64,000 nucleotides of DNA from Glossina fuscipes (taxonomy: Eukaryota > Arthropoda > Insecta > Diptera > Glossinidae), in the NCBI RefSeq assembly GCF_014805625.2, contig NW_023998630.1, forward strand, positions 118,292-182,291, in the 5' to 3' direction. The translations under genes and the position numbers were made by a program. Positions 38,374-50,969 of this stretch are shown in pieces. Every line of letters begins with the position of its first letter. Within the stretch, counting starts at the first letter, position 1. The notes under the pieces were generated by a model. The model did not search any database and had not been told where the DNA came from. It saw nothing but the letters and a program-made list of their open reading frames with translations.

Positions 38374-41300
38374 TATAACGAATAAAAGAATTATAGTGAG
38401 ACAAGGTCGGCCATCAAATACTGCATGTCACATCGCATAATAAAGTCTCCAATTTTTTTTTGTTAATAAAATACCAACCTTAAAACTGCTTCGCACTTCG
38501 AGATGTTTTTTTCCTGGGGGAGCTTATGTGGCATGAAACATGTCAAAAACACCAACTGACGTGGTACAAATTTACCAAAATGTTGTAATGTTTTTATCAA
38601 CTATTTTATTAATCTTCAGCTATTTTCCCCTGAAATGCTAATTTTTGTCAGAATATTTTCAAAATTGCGATTCAAATTACAATAAAACAATACATGGACA
38701 GACATTGGACGGACAAATGAGCATAGGTTTGGTGAATGGTTGAAGATGCGAATTTTTCAAAACTAATTATTTAAAACATTTTTCAATATCATCCATCCAA
38801 TTTTCCTATCGCTTTTCTAGGGCTCTTAATTTTGCATTTAATATAAAAAATTTATAATATATAAAAAAAAGGAAAAACAATTACCCATCAGTTAGCAGCA
38901 CTACAATATACACAGAAATTATAACCAGCAATATTTAGCACAACGTTTCGTTCCACTTGAATTGCTTTATGATGGCAATTTTCTTTTCAAAACAATAGAG
39001 TTTAGTGTTGAGAAACAAATGAACGTCAGCCAGTTTTTATTCTCAGTACCCAGTACTCGGTATTAAAGAAGAAATGGTGGTATTGTCGATGATGGAATAA
39101 TATGCAATCATGGTGTTTAGTGAGGTGTACAGTACGTGTATTATGTTTTCTCACAATAGCTTAAAATACACTCTTACACAGACAAAAACCCATCATCATC
39201 AACAACTCTACCTAACAAGCCTGCATTGTAAACCGAAGATGAGTTTTGAACAGTAAAAAACTTTTTGTCTCTTGTTTTTGTGCGGTTTTCGCTAATAATT
39301 GTTCATTTCCTGAAGCATTCGAGAGTTAACTGCGTATTGTATTTTTTATTTTTTATTTTTTTTTTCTTTGAAACGAAAGCTTATTATTAAGATATTGTTT
39401 TTAAGCATTTCTTGAAGTTGATGCTAACGTTTCGAAATTAAAAAATGTGAAAGATATGACATCAACTGCGAAACCAGAAAGAATTCATTAGATTTTGTGG
39501 AAAATTTTCTTGATATTTGGATAACATAGTATGTAGTGTTGTGTAGTGCGTAAAATTGACAATTTAGCTGGTAACAGCGCAATTTCGATGCCACTTTGAT
39601 TTTAAATGACTATGTCTGCTAAAGGACATTGCCCAAAGCCCAACAGCCGATAAAGAGTTAAGCCAAATGAACTAAATAGAAAACATAAGAAAACGATAAA
39701 CTATTTTCTATTGATATAATTCAATAAAAATTTTATTGAACATTTTCTTACAGACCCAACATGTAGCACATCAGAGACCAACGATTATATGGTTTATAAA
39801 AGGCCATAAACTTCGTACAACGCCTTACAAATTTTTGACCTTTTTCGATCATTTGCGTACAAGACAAATGCATTATTTTCAAAACAGTGGAAAATTGAAC
39901 GCTTCGCGTATTGACTAATCGTTACAATGGCAAAAATGCATGAATTAAAAAAATTTCTCACACATCATTCTCTTCAAATTTAGCTCCTAGTCGCCATTAA
40001 CTGTTTGTAATCTGAAAGGAACTAAAGCTCGTTTTGTACATCTTGGCAAGCCGCTCTATAAACAAGTCTAGACTCGTTCCGTTACTCTACAAGTACATTG
40101 TAAAGGGAATGGCGAAAAAAAGGTTTTTTTGCAAAACATTAAAAAAGATTTTTTGTTCGTAACTTTTATTATTGACCGGTAAATTATATTCTCTTTAAAA
40201 AATGTCTATATGCATTCCTATGAGGCTTTACACTTATATGACAAGGTTTTCCTGCAACTTTATTTTACTATTTTCACAACAGCATAGGAACGAAGGGTGT
40301 CGAACAAAGCGTCCACTGTTTAACGTTTTTAATAGGTTTTTGTGTACCTTATCGCTACGGTGATTAAATCGCTTTTGGCTTGCAGTGAATCTGAAATCTA
40401 TGGGAATATAATGAGCCGCGAGGCTCATTAAAAAGCTAGCTACGGCGAATGTTAGCTCTCTTTTCCTCTTTCTAAAAATAGTAGGCTATTCATTACGAAC
40501 CAAATATTTCCCAAATGTAGAAACGTTGTGCAGGGGAAGGTTCTATCTGCAGATAGAAGTTTGAATCATGGATCGACATGTGGAATTTCATGTTTTCGTT
40601 GCAGAAAATGAGTTTGAAAACTTCTTAGCCAACTGACTAAAATTTATCATTCGTTATTGCCATCCTTTTCATATATCCACTTTTCTAATAGCGTAGCAGT
40701 CATTTTGCTTAGAAATGCTGTAAAGGCGAATTTTCTCTCCTAGGTTTGACCCATTTTACGATGTCCGTACACTCAGCATACTTATTTACTATATTTATGC
40801 CACTCATCATTCATCCCTATTTTCTATTTCATCGAATATTAATTTAAAATCGGGTTTTGCAACAAAGACTAATGCGATTGATTGATGGATGATATGCGTT
40901 CGAAAAACGCGAAATATCGAATAATATATTAACCATAGAATGACGATACGTTGAAGTCCACGTGTTTTCTCCTATTTTTGCCTGATTAGACAACTGGTAT
41001 AGCTGCGGAAGGAAATGCAAGCAATACAACAAGTATGGAAAGCGATTTGGAAAGACATGAATCAATGCATTTGACAAATGTTATGCTAAAACAATGTACA
41101 TTTTAATTCAATTATTGTATCCTATGGTCTTTTCGAAATTATAATTGCGTTCAATTTGGTTCCACTTGTATTCATATAAGAATTGTAAAAATTGGAGCAT
41201 AGTGTATGTAGTTTTAACGAATATCTTTCGATCAGTCACCGTGGTTCACTTTTTATTATTCATTAGACTGTTCCGTATTTGATGAATCGTTTCAGGAACC

Positions 41301-41576
41301 CGTGCTCACCATAATAATTGTTAAAAATGATTGATTGTAATAAGAGTATAAACAGTTGTAGATTAAAAGGTATTGCGTGTGTTTTTTGCTTTTCTCTGGG
41401 GAACACGTTGCATTTTTCATATATCCTAACAAATATTTAGCAAATATTTGGCTCATTCAGTCAAATGATTAAATTGATGGAAGAGATAATGTTCAGTTAT
41501 TACTTATAACCGATAGCCGTATTAACTTTTACAGTAATAGCGCATCACTTGGCAAAATCAATTTAGTGTCGATCAA
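38374..41576. other. Mostly non-coding; contains a foldback right-arm fragment
   Basis: 38,520-38,760 resembles the right arm of the foldback family (GTGGTACAAATTT, CAAAATTGCGATTC, TACATGGACAGACATTGGAC). At 39,767-39,918 a frame of about 50 codons ending in TAA follows a good splice-acceptor-like TTTCTTACAG; it is unrecognised and only exon-like. The rest shows nothing I can name. Confidence 0.35.
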
Positions 41577-41804
41577 TTGTCGGTACAGTCATCAAGCAAT
41601 TGTGAAAAACGTTTACGAATTACAGCAAAAGTTAGTATTGCAAATTTACTTCATTCAATTACTTTTCAAGGACAAGCGAGTATTGATTATTCTGTAATCG
41701 AATGGAAACGTCTTGAAATTAGCATTTTATTAAGCTTTGGCTTAAACTATTATTGTTTACGCGGAGCTAAACGCGAAGATTATTTGGTTAAAATTACTGC
41801 TTAG
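41577..41804 (+). CDS. Possible terminal exon or small ORF, unknown product
   Basis: A 75-codon frame whose in-frame opening extends upstream to about 41,545. An acceptor-like AATTTAG just precedes it, and it ends at TAG 41,802-41,804. The predicted peptide has a mixed, protein-like composition (KRLRITAKVSIANLLHS, DYSVIEWKRLEISILLSFG, CLRGAKREDYLVKI). I do not recognise the family. A chance frame is possible in sequence this AT-rich, although the codon content (Trp, Cys, Arg) looks less AT-driven than other frames nearby. Confidence 0.25.
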   Translation: MSVQSSSNCEKRLRITAKVSIANLLHSITFQGQASIDYSVIEWKRLEISILLSFGLNYYCLRGAKREDYLVKITA

Positions 41805-41891
41805 TATATCAGCCTGTCTAATTTTCTAAAAGAGGAAGCGCAGGTTTACTGGGTTCAATGAGTACGATATTGCAAATAATTTTCTATCTCA

Positions 41892-42600
41892 TTTTTATAC
41901 GCATCACCAAAGGGTAAGGGGTATAGTCATTTTGTCAAAAGGAAGCATCAGAGGTACCGCAAAGTATATATATTCTTGATCAGCAACAAATTCTAAATCA
42001 CTTTAACCATGTCCGTCTGTCCCTCTATCCATCTGACCATCTGTCCATTGTACAGGCGACACCACGTGTCCGTCAGTCGGAGACACGTTTTTTTGATGAT
42101 TACTCATACACGATAGCAAATACATGTACAAAAATTTAAACTCATATTCTGTGGACGATGCTATAGCACTTGCAAACAAAAACGGAAAAAATGGACTACG
42201 CCTAGCCAATGGTATAGTGTATCAGGATTTAATTATTTTTTCAACACCTTATAGAGTATGCAAAATCATTGCCAGTTACAACTCTTGAATGCATCCAAAC
42301 ATGTTCGCCTGTTCGTCGTCTGTCCATCTTTCTGTTTACGTAACTTTGTAGTATTCCCCCGTTAGTGAAAATGGAGATATTGTCCAAAAATTTGCAAAAG
42401 AACTTGGAGTTGACTTAAACTTTTCAAAGGACGTGCCCATAACGCCTATATGCCTCTACGAGAAAAACTTTTATTGTGAAAAGAGAAAAAATCAACTGCG
42501 CCCACTCCTTGTTATTGAACATGAGGATTTTGTCGTCTTTTTGAGTAAAAGGTGTTGGGTATAAAAATTCGGGCCCGACGGAATTTAATTCTCTTACTTG
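41892..42600 (+). mobile_element. DINE/INE-1-like repeat, copy B
   Basis: Starts TTTTTATACGCATCACCAAA and contains AAAGTATATATATTCTTGATCAG and a CCATGTCCGTCTGTCC block. At about 42,295-42,330 it has a second, similar CATGTTCGCCTGTTCGTCG block. It ends GGGTATAAAAATTCGGGCCC GACGGAA, then CTTACTTG. Two successive modules, each opening with an ATAGTG/ATAGAGTAT segment, are shared with copies C and D. Confidence 0.75.
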
Positions 42601-43502
42601 TTTTTATTTCAAAACCATTTCCAATAGTCACAAAACAAAAAATCTTTAAAGCTCAGTACCCACGTTTGATACTGGGGAATGAATAATTACTGTTCACATT
42701 GGCACGCTTGTCATACTATTTTTTTATACATATTTTATAGGTTGTCACGCATGTTATCGTTTGAGTGGCAGGATTGCTTTCGCGTAATTATTTTCACGAA
42801 CCTGTCCCTTTTTATTATAAGTTACGAAAGTTAAGTTTTAAGTTCTTATATCAATTTATTGGAATTTAAACAATTTTAAAAAAGATTGAGAAAGATTTAT
42901 TTACACAGCGTAGACACTCACTATCATATGCGGCCATTAACTAGGGACCTATCTGCAAACTTTGAATTGCCACCAATCAGAGATAAATGGGTACAAGAAC
43001 ATTGGGATATGATGAATATCCCGATATGTCTTAGTAAAGAACGCAGTTAGCTTTCAGAAGCGCTATAGTATGGATTTATAGGTTTATTATTGCCAATGTA
43101 GTGTCAATGTTACGCGACTATAGAGCGTCCTATTACGAAAAAAAAAAACTTTTAAACTACTCGCATTTAATAACAATTGTATTTTCATGAATTCTAAAAA
43201 ATTTTACATAACTTAAACTATAAAACATAATAAAATGAAATTGATGTATTCTATACTCTCTTATGTTTTTTTTTTCATTTCTGTGTTTAATCGTAATATT
43301 AAAAGTTTTTTATGCTTTTAAATTCATTTGGGTTTTATTTTATTTATAGAGTTTGATTTTCAATTCATATTCTCTTGAGAGACTCTCAGTCAGTTCGGTA
43401 CGGAGCTTTGATTAAATGCGTGTACAACAGTTTTTAGTTTTTTTGTTTTTCTTTTATTAATAACGTATGTATATAAACGTAAAGAGCAAAGTATTTCGGG
43501 CA
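42601..43502. other. Spacer between two DINE-like copies
   Basis: Non-coding, AT-rich, with a 10-base A run near 43,140. Nothing recognised. Confidence 0.45.
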
Positions 43503-44420
43503 CTTTTATACCCATCAACGAAGGATGAGGGTTATATTCATTTTGTCAAAACGTTTGCAATGCCCAGAAGAAAACATCAAAATGTATATATATTCTTTAT
43601 CAGCCTCAAATTTTTAAACAATTTAAGCTTGTCCGGCGGTACAATGTCTATTGTGAACATTCTGCTGGCCGCAAAAATGAAGCTGCCCAATTCAAATTTG
43701 GCAGAAACATTGGAAGTTCTTGCACGCAAGTTTGTATTGAAAATGGGCCAAAGCGGTCGAAGGACACGCCCACAGCACCACGTAAACTGAGAACACTTCT
43801 GTTTTTCGAAGGTAATGAAAACTTGTTTTTTGTTCATTGCTCATAAACTTTAGCAGAAAAGCTTAAAAAAATTTGAATGCATATATCGTGGGAGATGCTG
43901 TATTGTCTTTACGAAAATAGAAAAAGTTGAATACGCCTACCTAATACTATAGTGTATCAAAATTACATTTTTATTTTCAATATCCTTATAATGAAGGCAA
44001 GCTTAAAAATCTCAAAGTATATAAATGCTGGGACAGTTTCAAATTTGGAATGCATTTAAGCTTGTCTTATCTTTTCATCTGGGTGCGCAACTGTCTACTG
44101 TCTATGGTAAACGATCTCCCGTTTGCAAAAATGAGGTTATCGCTTTCAAGAGAAGTGAAAATGACTCAAACTTTTCAAAAAACACGCCTACAGCGCCCAA
44201 AGTCTTGTGAGCACCTTTGTTTTACGCGATTTTTTTTGCTACTTATAAAGTACTACAAATACAACATATAGATTTCCACCTTTATTTAAAAAATAGACAA
44301 AATAAACTGCGCTTCCTTATATTATAGAGTATGAAAATGTAGTTCTTTCCTTTTTTTTGGTATCATGGTATACGGGTATAAGAAATTCGGTCACGACCGA
44401 ATATAATTTTCGTGCTTGTT
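43503..44420 (+). mobile_element. DINE/INE-1-like repeat, copy C (longest)
   Basis: Starts CTTTTATACCCATCAACGAA and contains CATTTTGTCAAAACGTTTGC, TATATATATTCTTTATCAG and a TTAAGCTTGTCCGGC block. A second module starts near 43,950 (TATAGTGTATCAAAATTA) and has its own AAGCTTGTC-type block at 44,058. The 3' end holds a perfect 7-bp hairpin, TTCGGTC-AC-GACCGAA at 44,386-44,401, 13 bases before CTTGTT. A hairpin just inside the 3' end is a Helitron hallmark. Confidence 0.8.
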
Positions 44421-44579
44421 ATTATTAAAAATCTTTAACAAAAAAGTTCTGGCGTTTCAGAAGACTATGAGATAGGAAAATTATGAGGATGCGTTAGCGT
44501 TTAATATAAAATTTCCAATTTCCTAAATATTGCCGATTTCAGATTAACTTTATTTATAATATGCCAATAATTTATACTA

Positions 44580-46115
44580 TATAAAAAGATTGCTTTGGAA
44601 GAGTAGTTTTATATCACCTCTTCATAAAAATGGTTCTCGAACACTTACTGAGAATTGTAGTGGAAGTGCCAAACTTAGTGCACTACTCCAATTATTTGAA
44701 TCTCTGGTAGCAAAAAGCCTTACTCAGGTTTTAAGGTCAATATTTAAATGCTACTTATCTTTTGATGTTTTGTAATCCAATTTACAAAGCATTTTCCGAC
44801 CATAAGCAAAGTGATGTTACTTTCACGGAATATTCCGAAGCTGTCGAAAGAGTTGATCATTGATTGTGAGTCTATAAACTACATCACCTTGGTTTTTCAA
44901 ACAGTATGATTACCTACTTCACCTAATGAATGGTGCTGAATTCTTGCCAGTCCAGACTAATAAGCGTCATTTCTGATGTTCCTGGTATCATCTTGGTCCG
45001 TTTTTATTCATTTTATATATGAAAGATCTTCCAGCGCGTATTCAACATTGCCGTGTTTTAATTTTGCAGACGACGTTAAACTTTTCCTATCCTCTGGGTG
45101 GATAAACTATGTTTAATGGGTGCATAAACATGCCTCGTGGTGAACCCGACTCAATACGTGGAACTAAACTTCTTCAGTCTGATCTTGGGAACCTGTGCTC
45201 ATGATGTCCAATCAATGGTTTAGTGCTGAGTTCAAAAAATGTAAGAAAATGTCTTAACATGGTGTAATACGATGCGCTCTTATTGTCGAATTGACAATCA
45301 CATCTTGGAAAATGTTTGCAACTACAAAGACAGAAGTTTCTGTTAATAAAGCTAGATTCCGCTTAGGATTTATAAAAAGATGTTCTAAAGAATCACGTTA
45401 TCAACTGCTTCTACATATCCTCAGTTGGATCAACTTTTAAATACTCGTCGCTAGTTTGGCTTCCTATTTATATATGCCATGCTGGTCTCGTGGAGTCTGC
45501 GCGACGGGACTTCCTGATGTTTACTTTGCGAAGTTTGAGATGGGATCCTGCCCCAACTTTTCCACCACATTATAACAGATTGAAGTTCATTGATTGGCCT
45601 ACCCAGGGAAAAAGGCGTGAAATATTGGATGTAGCCTTCGTCTTTAAGCTAATTAAAGGTAGATGTTTATTCGCCGACCTTATTAGAATTTATTGCTATT
45701 CACATCTCCATTAGGGCGAATGAATGAATTGTTTAATCTGTTTCATTACCACTTACTTGTTCTGTCCTTTTTATCGATTAATAAGGTGAAAAGCATTATA
45801 TTGCATAACTAACTGTTGAAGATTTTTGAATCTTGAAGTACAGGTGAACTGAAACAAAACACTTCTTTGTATTTGATTTTTCTCATTTTTTCATACCAAT
45901 AATGTATAAGTAAGCATATATTCATTCATCAATATATATCCCAGTACCTTAATTTAGGGCTTAGTTGAATTTTGGTGTATGTTATATGTTAATCGCTTAT
46001 TTTTATTTATTTTTCTTCTTTATACTACATTTTCAGTTATTTTGTGGCTTACATTCGGCTGATGACTTGTTCTGTAGCGCAATTTAATTAAAAAAACACA
46101 ATAAATAAGTAAGCG
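44580..46115 (+). mobile_element. Degraded CR1/Jockey-type LINE, second family
   Basis: 44,590-44,775 encodes reverse transcriptase N-terminal motifs (LWKSSFISPLHKNGSRTLTE, SAKLSALLQLFESLV). Around 44,825 is a SEAVERVDH string (from the catalytic FxxAFDxVDH). Near 45,060 is an ILQTT/FADDVKLF-type second catalytic motif in shifted frames. 45,490-45,714 holds the C-terminal SARRDFLMFTLRSLRWDP and REILDVAFVFKLIKG. The 3' UTR ends in an AATAAATAAG-type A-rich tail near 46,085-46,115. Its sequence differs from the 5,637-10,298 family. Many stops and frameshifts. Confidence 0.75.
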
Positions 46116-46544
46116 ACTAAATAAATAATTAGAAAAATTGTCAATAAGCTGCGGTACTAATATTTCTTCGTTGAAAGTGATAGACATCCAAATGTGGTGG
46201 TTATACCAGGAAACATTAAAAAATGCTTATTATTGTTATCGATAATTGCAAAGTTAAGATATGTTTTATATATTATGCGTTGTATTTATTGTGAGCGTAT
46301 TCTCTAGTAGAGTTCTAGTAAACCTCATTCTGCACTCAAACTGCTTAACAAAGTTATGGATATATAAATGAGTAGAATTATGAAGGCCCATAGCCTTGTA
46401 TTGGTCAAGAACATACATACTTTGTGTGTCGTTTTTTTCCTTGATGTGACGAAACCTTTTTTGGGAGAAAAGCAACAAAAAATATTTATTTGAAAATGTA
46501 TCGGTTGTCACGAACATTTTATAAACATACAGTTTTCGTAGGAA

Positions 46545-46870
46545 TGGTTATATAAGATCGGATTTAACGAATTGAATTAGAAAGTCGAAATGCTATTACG
46601 AGTTTTGTCAAGAAATTTTGAAAACTGCAGCTTTTTCCATATAACGACATTTAAAAATTATTCGTTATCCAGGAACTGGTCGAAAAGACGAACCGATACG
46701 ATCCATTTTTAATAGTGTTCGTCTTTGCCCCGCAAACTGTTGGTGTATCAAAGTTAGTCAAAGTATGTCGAAATTGCGCCATGTAGGTTGAACTCAACAA
46801 TACATGGATAGATTTCAGACGGACAGACTAGCTTATTTCTGTCTATCTTAAGCGCTTCTCTGGATGTTAC
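46545..46870. mobile_element. Right arm of a foldback element, solo
   Basis: It matches the right arm of 20,968-22,197 in order: AAGAAATTTTGAAAACTGC, TTTTTCCATATAACGAC, AACTGGTCGAAAAGACGAA, AATAGTGTTCGTC, GTAGGTTGAACTCAACAATA, CAGACGGACAGACTAGCTTA. No matching left arm was found nearby. Confidence 0.6.
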
Positions 46871-47879
46871 ATATGTTAGCACAAGCTTAATATAACCCGT
46901 ACAATAAGCAACGTAGGGTAAAAAAAGCAACTAAAAAGTCAACGAAGTAAATGGCTGCGCGGTTAGTTAGCACGAAACATGTTAACCAACCCTCCCAACC
47001 CGTGTTTGCGTAAAGATTTTCATACCCTCATCACTAACTGCAATATGTAAATGAGTTGCCCCGCAGGTATGTTTGAGATAGTTTCAATTAATTTATAAAA
47101 TTCATAGTTCAAGTATCTCGTGTCAATTATTTTTTAATTTTTTAGATATAAAAACGTCTTTCTTGGCTTCAGGGCAATTTTTCTTTTATTTTAACAAACT
47201 ACAAGCCTTTCATACATAAACGGTAGGGAACCTAACAGGCGTATGTACAAATCTCAAATTTAATAAGATCTTCACACTGTTTGGAGGTTAATAATGCACG
47301 AAACTGCTAAGCCTCTATAATCTTTACATTTTTAAGATATGAAATAAAAAACTATGTTAAACTATGTATAACTCCATTCAGAGATACCAATCGCAGATTA
47401 CGTAAAGTAGTAGTCTATATCGATTTAGCCTGTCGATCCTTCGCGTAAAATTCTTTAAAAAAAAGCGAAAAACTCAAAATTTTGTATATAGCTTAAAAAT
47501 GGGTAAAACTTGTTCATAATATAAAATTGTTCCTCATAATTTATGGCAGGTATTGATTTAAAGATCGTGACCAACATCAATGCAAATGAATTAAAATTAG
47601 AAAAAATCTCGTGATGTTGATATTAACCCAAAACCTACATATAACAAACGATTTCTCAAAATTACTGTATTGACTTAAGGTGCTTAATGGTAACGAAGAT
47701 TCGCTTTAATGTGAATATAAGTTTTTCCTTTTTATATAATGCCAATAAGAAAAAAAAACGGCAAACTGACTTTTCCTCTAGTATTTTTTTTTTTGTTTAG
47801 TTTTCAAATTTGTTCTTGATAGTTTGTTTACTTTTGTCTCAAGTTTTCTTCGAACGTAAAGAATGGATAGATATATATA
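46871..47879. other. AT-rich non-coding stretch
   Basis: No gene or repeat recognised. It ends in a TA microsatellite (47,869-47,879) into which the mariner element inserted. Confidence 0.45.
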
Positions 47880-48906
47880 TTAGGTTGGAGGGAAAGTTCT
47901 GTCGTATAAGAAAATATTTGAATTCATTTATAAAAATACTCGTTTAACATTAGTCAATACTATATGCTCCGTTATTTATTGCAACCAGTTGCCATCTTTG
48001 CTTGCGAATTCCTATTTTGTAGAAGTCTCGTCCTTGGAGTTAAAATAGTCAGCATCTGCCTTAGAACCACGTTCAAAAGACTTGAATTTTTTTCCCGTTA
48101 GACAATTTTGCAGAGATCTGAACAGTTAATAATTAGATAGTGCAATGTCAGGTGAATGCGGTGGCTGACTAAGGACTGGACCTTTCCGGTCCCACCATAA
48201 ACAAAGCAGTACTTTGCGTTGATGGATATGTGGTTTTGGAACTGCTGCTAACGATGTTCCTGGTTTGCAGTAAGATTGTTTTCTCTTAATATTCTCGTAA
48301 AGAATCCACTTTTTATCTCCAGTATTCAGCTTGTCTAAGAACGGCTCCACATTGTGTCTAATCAGATGCGATGAACACATTCTTACACGATCAGACAAAT
48401 TCTTTTCCTTTAATTCATGTGGAGCCCAAACATTTTGCTTTAACACAAACCCAAGAGATTTAATGTGATCTCCAATAGTTGTATAATGAATGCCTAACTC
48501 TTTCGCAAATTCTCGACTTGTTAATCTTCGATGGTCGTCCAGATCGATCCCTTTCTTGAAGGCTCAGATTCCCGGAACGAAATTTCCTAAACCCTCTTTG
48601 ACAAGTGCGAACATTTACAATACCCTTTCCAAATACCGCACATAAATTTTTACATGCAATCGATGAAATTCATGCAATTCATACAAAATGCAGTGTTGTA
48701 AATGCGCTTTATCTACTGATATGTTTTTCACATTAAATATCACAAGTAAATGATGAACGGTAAAAAAAGACTTCTTTTTATATTATACAACAGGTAAAAA
48801 ACCAAAAAAAAAAAAAGCCGAATGACTCACTAGCCACATATTTTTTTATTTAAAAGAAAAATTACCTGCCTATTTAAAATACGACAGAACATTCCTTCCA
48901 ACCTAT
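47880..48906 (-). mobile_element. Mariner-family DNA transposon with intact ends, internally deleted
   Basis: Terminal inverted repeats of about 28 bp: the left end starts TTAGGTTGGAGGGAAAGTTC (47,880). The right end, reverse-complemented, starts ATAGGTTGGAAGGAATGTTC (from 48,906). Both continue TGTCGTAT. Flanking TA dinucleotides at 47,878-47,879 and 48,907-48,908 are the expected target duplication. Its 1,027 bp compares with about 1.3 kb for complete mariners, and the missing part maps to the catalytic region. The remaining transposase reads on the minus strand. Confidence 0.92.
47950..48570 (-). pseudogene. Mariner transposase remnant
   Basis: The minus strand reads, in order, a helix-turn-helix part (RRLTSREFAKELGIHYTTIG, SLGFVLKQNVWAPHELKEKN), the start of the DDE region with the first catalytic Asp context (TGDKKWILYENIKRKQSYC), KPHIHQRKVLLCLWWDRKG, then directly PPHSPDIALSNY. 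In complete mariners a segment with the second Asp (HQDNARPH) lies between these last two, so it has been deleted here. The final DYHLF-type motif is SNY, so the third catalytic Asp (mariner DD34D) is also changed. The C-terminus continues (KKFKSFERGSKADADYFNSK) to TAA at 47,950. Cut-and-paste activity is lost. Confidence 0.88.
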
Positions 48907-48908
48907 TA

Positions 48909-50139
48909 TATTTATATATTAATATGTGTATATATACACTTGTCCTTTTTACTATGACTTTCATTGCAGAAAACAGTGCACAGTTCTGTTCACTGCTACA
49001 GTTCTGTGTAATGTTTACCTTAAATACAAAGTCAGTCATGTTGAAAAGTCTGAAGTATATTAATGGATTTTTGACGTGATTGAAGACCATTACCTGCAGA
49101 CATCTATATGTAATGTCATGTGCATATGCCATGACGTTTAAGAATTTTGGTTTTTTACCGTAAAAATTTATATAGTAAAACTATGTAAATTTGTAAAAGA
49201 TGTGAGATTACATAGAGTGTGTTGATCTCTTTTCGTACATAATACATATATATATCTGTATGTACACATGCAGCTAAATATAGATATTTCTAAAATCGTA
49301 TATATACAAATTTGTATAATTTTAACACAACTCTTCCTACGTCTTTGATAGCGTAATCTATGCTTACAAATATAAAGGAATATTTCATTAAGTCCAGGAA
49401 TTTGTTATAATGCACTCACCAAGAACTTTTCATAGCATTTAGCAGTTGTGTTAAGGAAACTTGATTTGAATGTGCTTTTTTTTACCATTTATTTAATTTC
49501 TTCTGCTTATATTTTCCATTATATTAATATCTATTAAGTACCTTTTTGTGGGACAATTTTTACAACTGCGTATGTGTTTATCTTGTGATACGCAATAATA
49601 CAGATTTTGGTTGATGTACGGTAGAATTTTATTTATAAATATACATGTTATGTATATATATATATGTATATATGTATATGTATGTATATACATACATATA
49701 TGGTGTGTGTGTGTGTGGTTATTTTTAAGTACAATAATTGAAATATTTATTTACACATACTTATATAGGTAAAATATGTAATTTTTGTATATGTTGATGG
49801 GATAAAGTACATTTTTTTATAAGTAAACACCATTTATTTATATGCGGACATTAATTAATTAAATGGCATGTTTTTTTTTAACTTTTTTTTTTATTTTTGA
49901 ATAATGAAACAGTAAATATTTTACTCATTGTAAATGAAAATATGTAAAAACAAATAAGAAGTTTACATATTCATCCCTAGGCGAATTTCGCACACCCTCA
50001 GCAGCTCAAGCCGGTAAATAAAAATTGAAATTTCGTTAACTCGTAATGAACTTTCATGTGACCGTGGACAATATTTCTCTGTTACATTTCATCTGCTCTA
50101 TATTGGAAGTAAAGGGTTTTACACCAGTTTTGAGCAGAT
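48909..50139. other. AT-rich non-coding stretch with microsatellite
   Basis: Contains the TATATG/GTGTGT microsatellite listed next. No gene recognised. Confidence 0.45.
49650..49719. repeat. TATATG/(GT)n compound microsatellite
   Basis: Runs of TA and TATG units followed by an eight-unit GT run. Confidence 0.85.
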
Positions 50140-50350
50140 CAGGTCTTATTATTATTTATTTTATACAAGACTTGCAGCCGACAATTCAGGGCATATGTGC
50201 GAAGTTTTAATTTTTTTGCATCGAATTTTGCAAAAGCGCGACTTTCAACAGCGGACGGACGGAACGATCTAAACCTATTCGAAGTTAGAGGTTGATTAAC
50301 GTCACATATATTTAATGGATATCTGATACGGAATTCTGGTTGTTACAACC
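50140..50350 (-). repeat. Dispersed repeat fragment related to 10,840-11,015
   Basis: AACAGCGGACGGACGGAACG followed by TATTCGAAGTTAGAGGTTGA and an AT-rich block matches the same order at 10,880-10,945. The GGACGGACGG block is the reverse complement of the CCGTCCGTC motif of DINE-like repeats, so this may be a diverged copy in the opposite orientation. Confidence 0.4.
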
Positions 50351-50969
50351 GCAATAATAAGACTTATCTATCCTTAGTTGGTGGGTGCAGAAAATATTGT
50401 TAATCTGAGTTTTATAATTATATTAAAAATGCAATTTAAAAAAATATGTTACACAGTGTTAATTGAGAAAAATGAAAGAGAGATTTACAGGCATTAAATA
50501 ACAGATAAAAATGTAATAAAATACATCAATATTAATAGTTTTTTAACGTATAAATGGAAGTTATAGAGTGATTATGGCTGACAAGTAATTCTATTATAAA
50601 AACCATTTAATATCGTAAATATCCTACATACACTATATAAAAAAAAGGAAAAAAATATCGTGAAAATGATGACTAACATTCTATATAAATTTTGAATAAT
50701 CTATTGTAATCGATACAAACATTCTCTCCTATATTGTTTTGCAATCACTAGTTATTTAACGTTCAGTTACTTATCTTTTGTTTTTGTGAAACCTTTTTGT
50801 GAAAATTAACAACAGAAATTTCTTCGTCTCTTCGATATCATACGTAATTGAACTTGGAACATATTACTAGAACGCTCATTGAAGGCCGCATAAGTGAAGT
50901 ATTGTTCTTTCTTAATGAAATCTTTCTTATATTGGAACGTACTTAACGTTAAGTTTATGCTTTTAATTC

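Noticed and set aside
43467..43837. Frames of 86-107 codons on both strands
   Set aside because: They fall within DINE-like copy C and are shared as DNA blocks with copies B and D, so they are repeat sequence.
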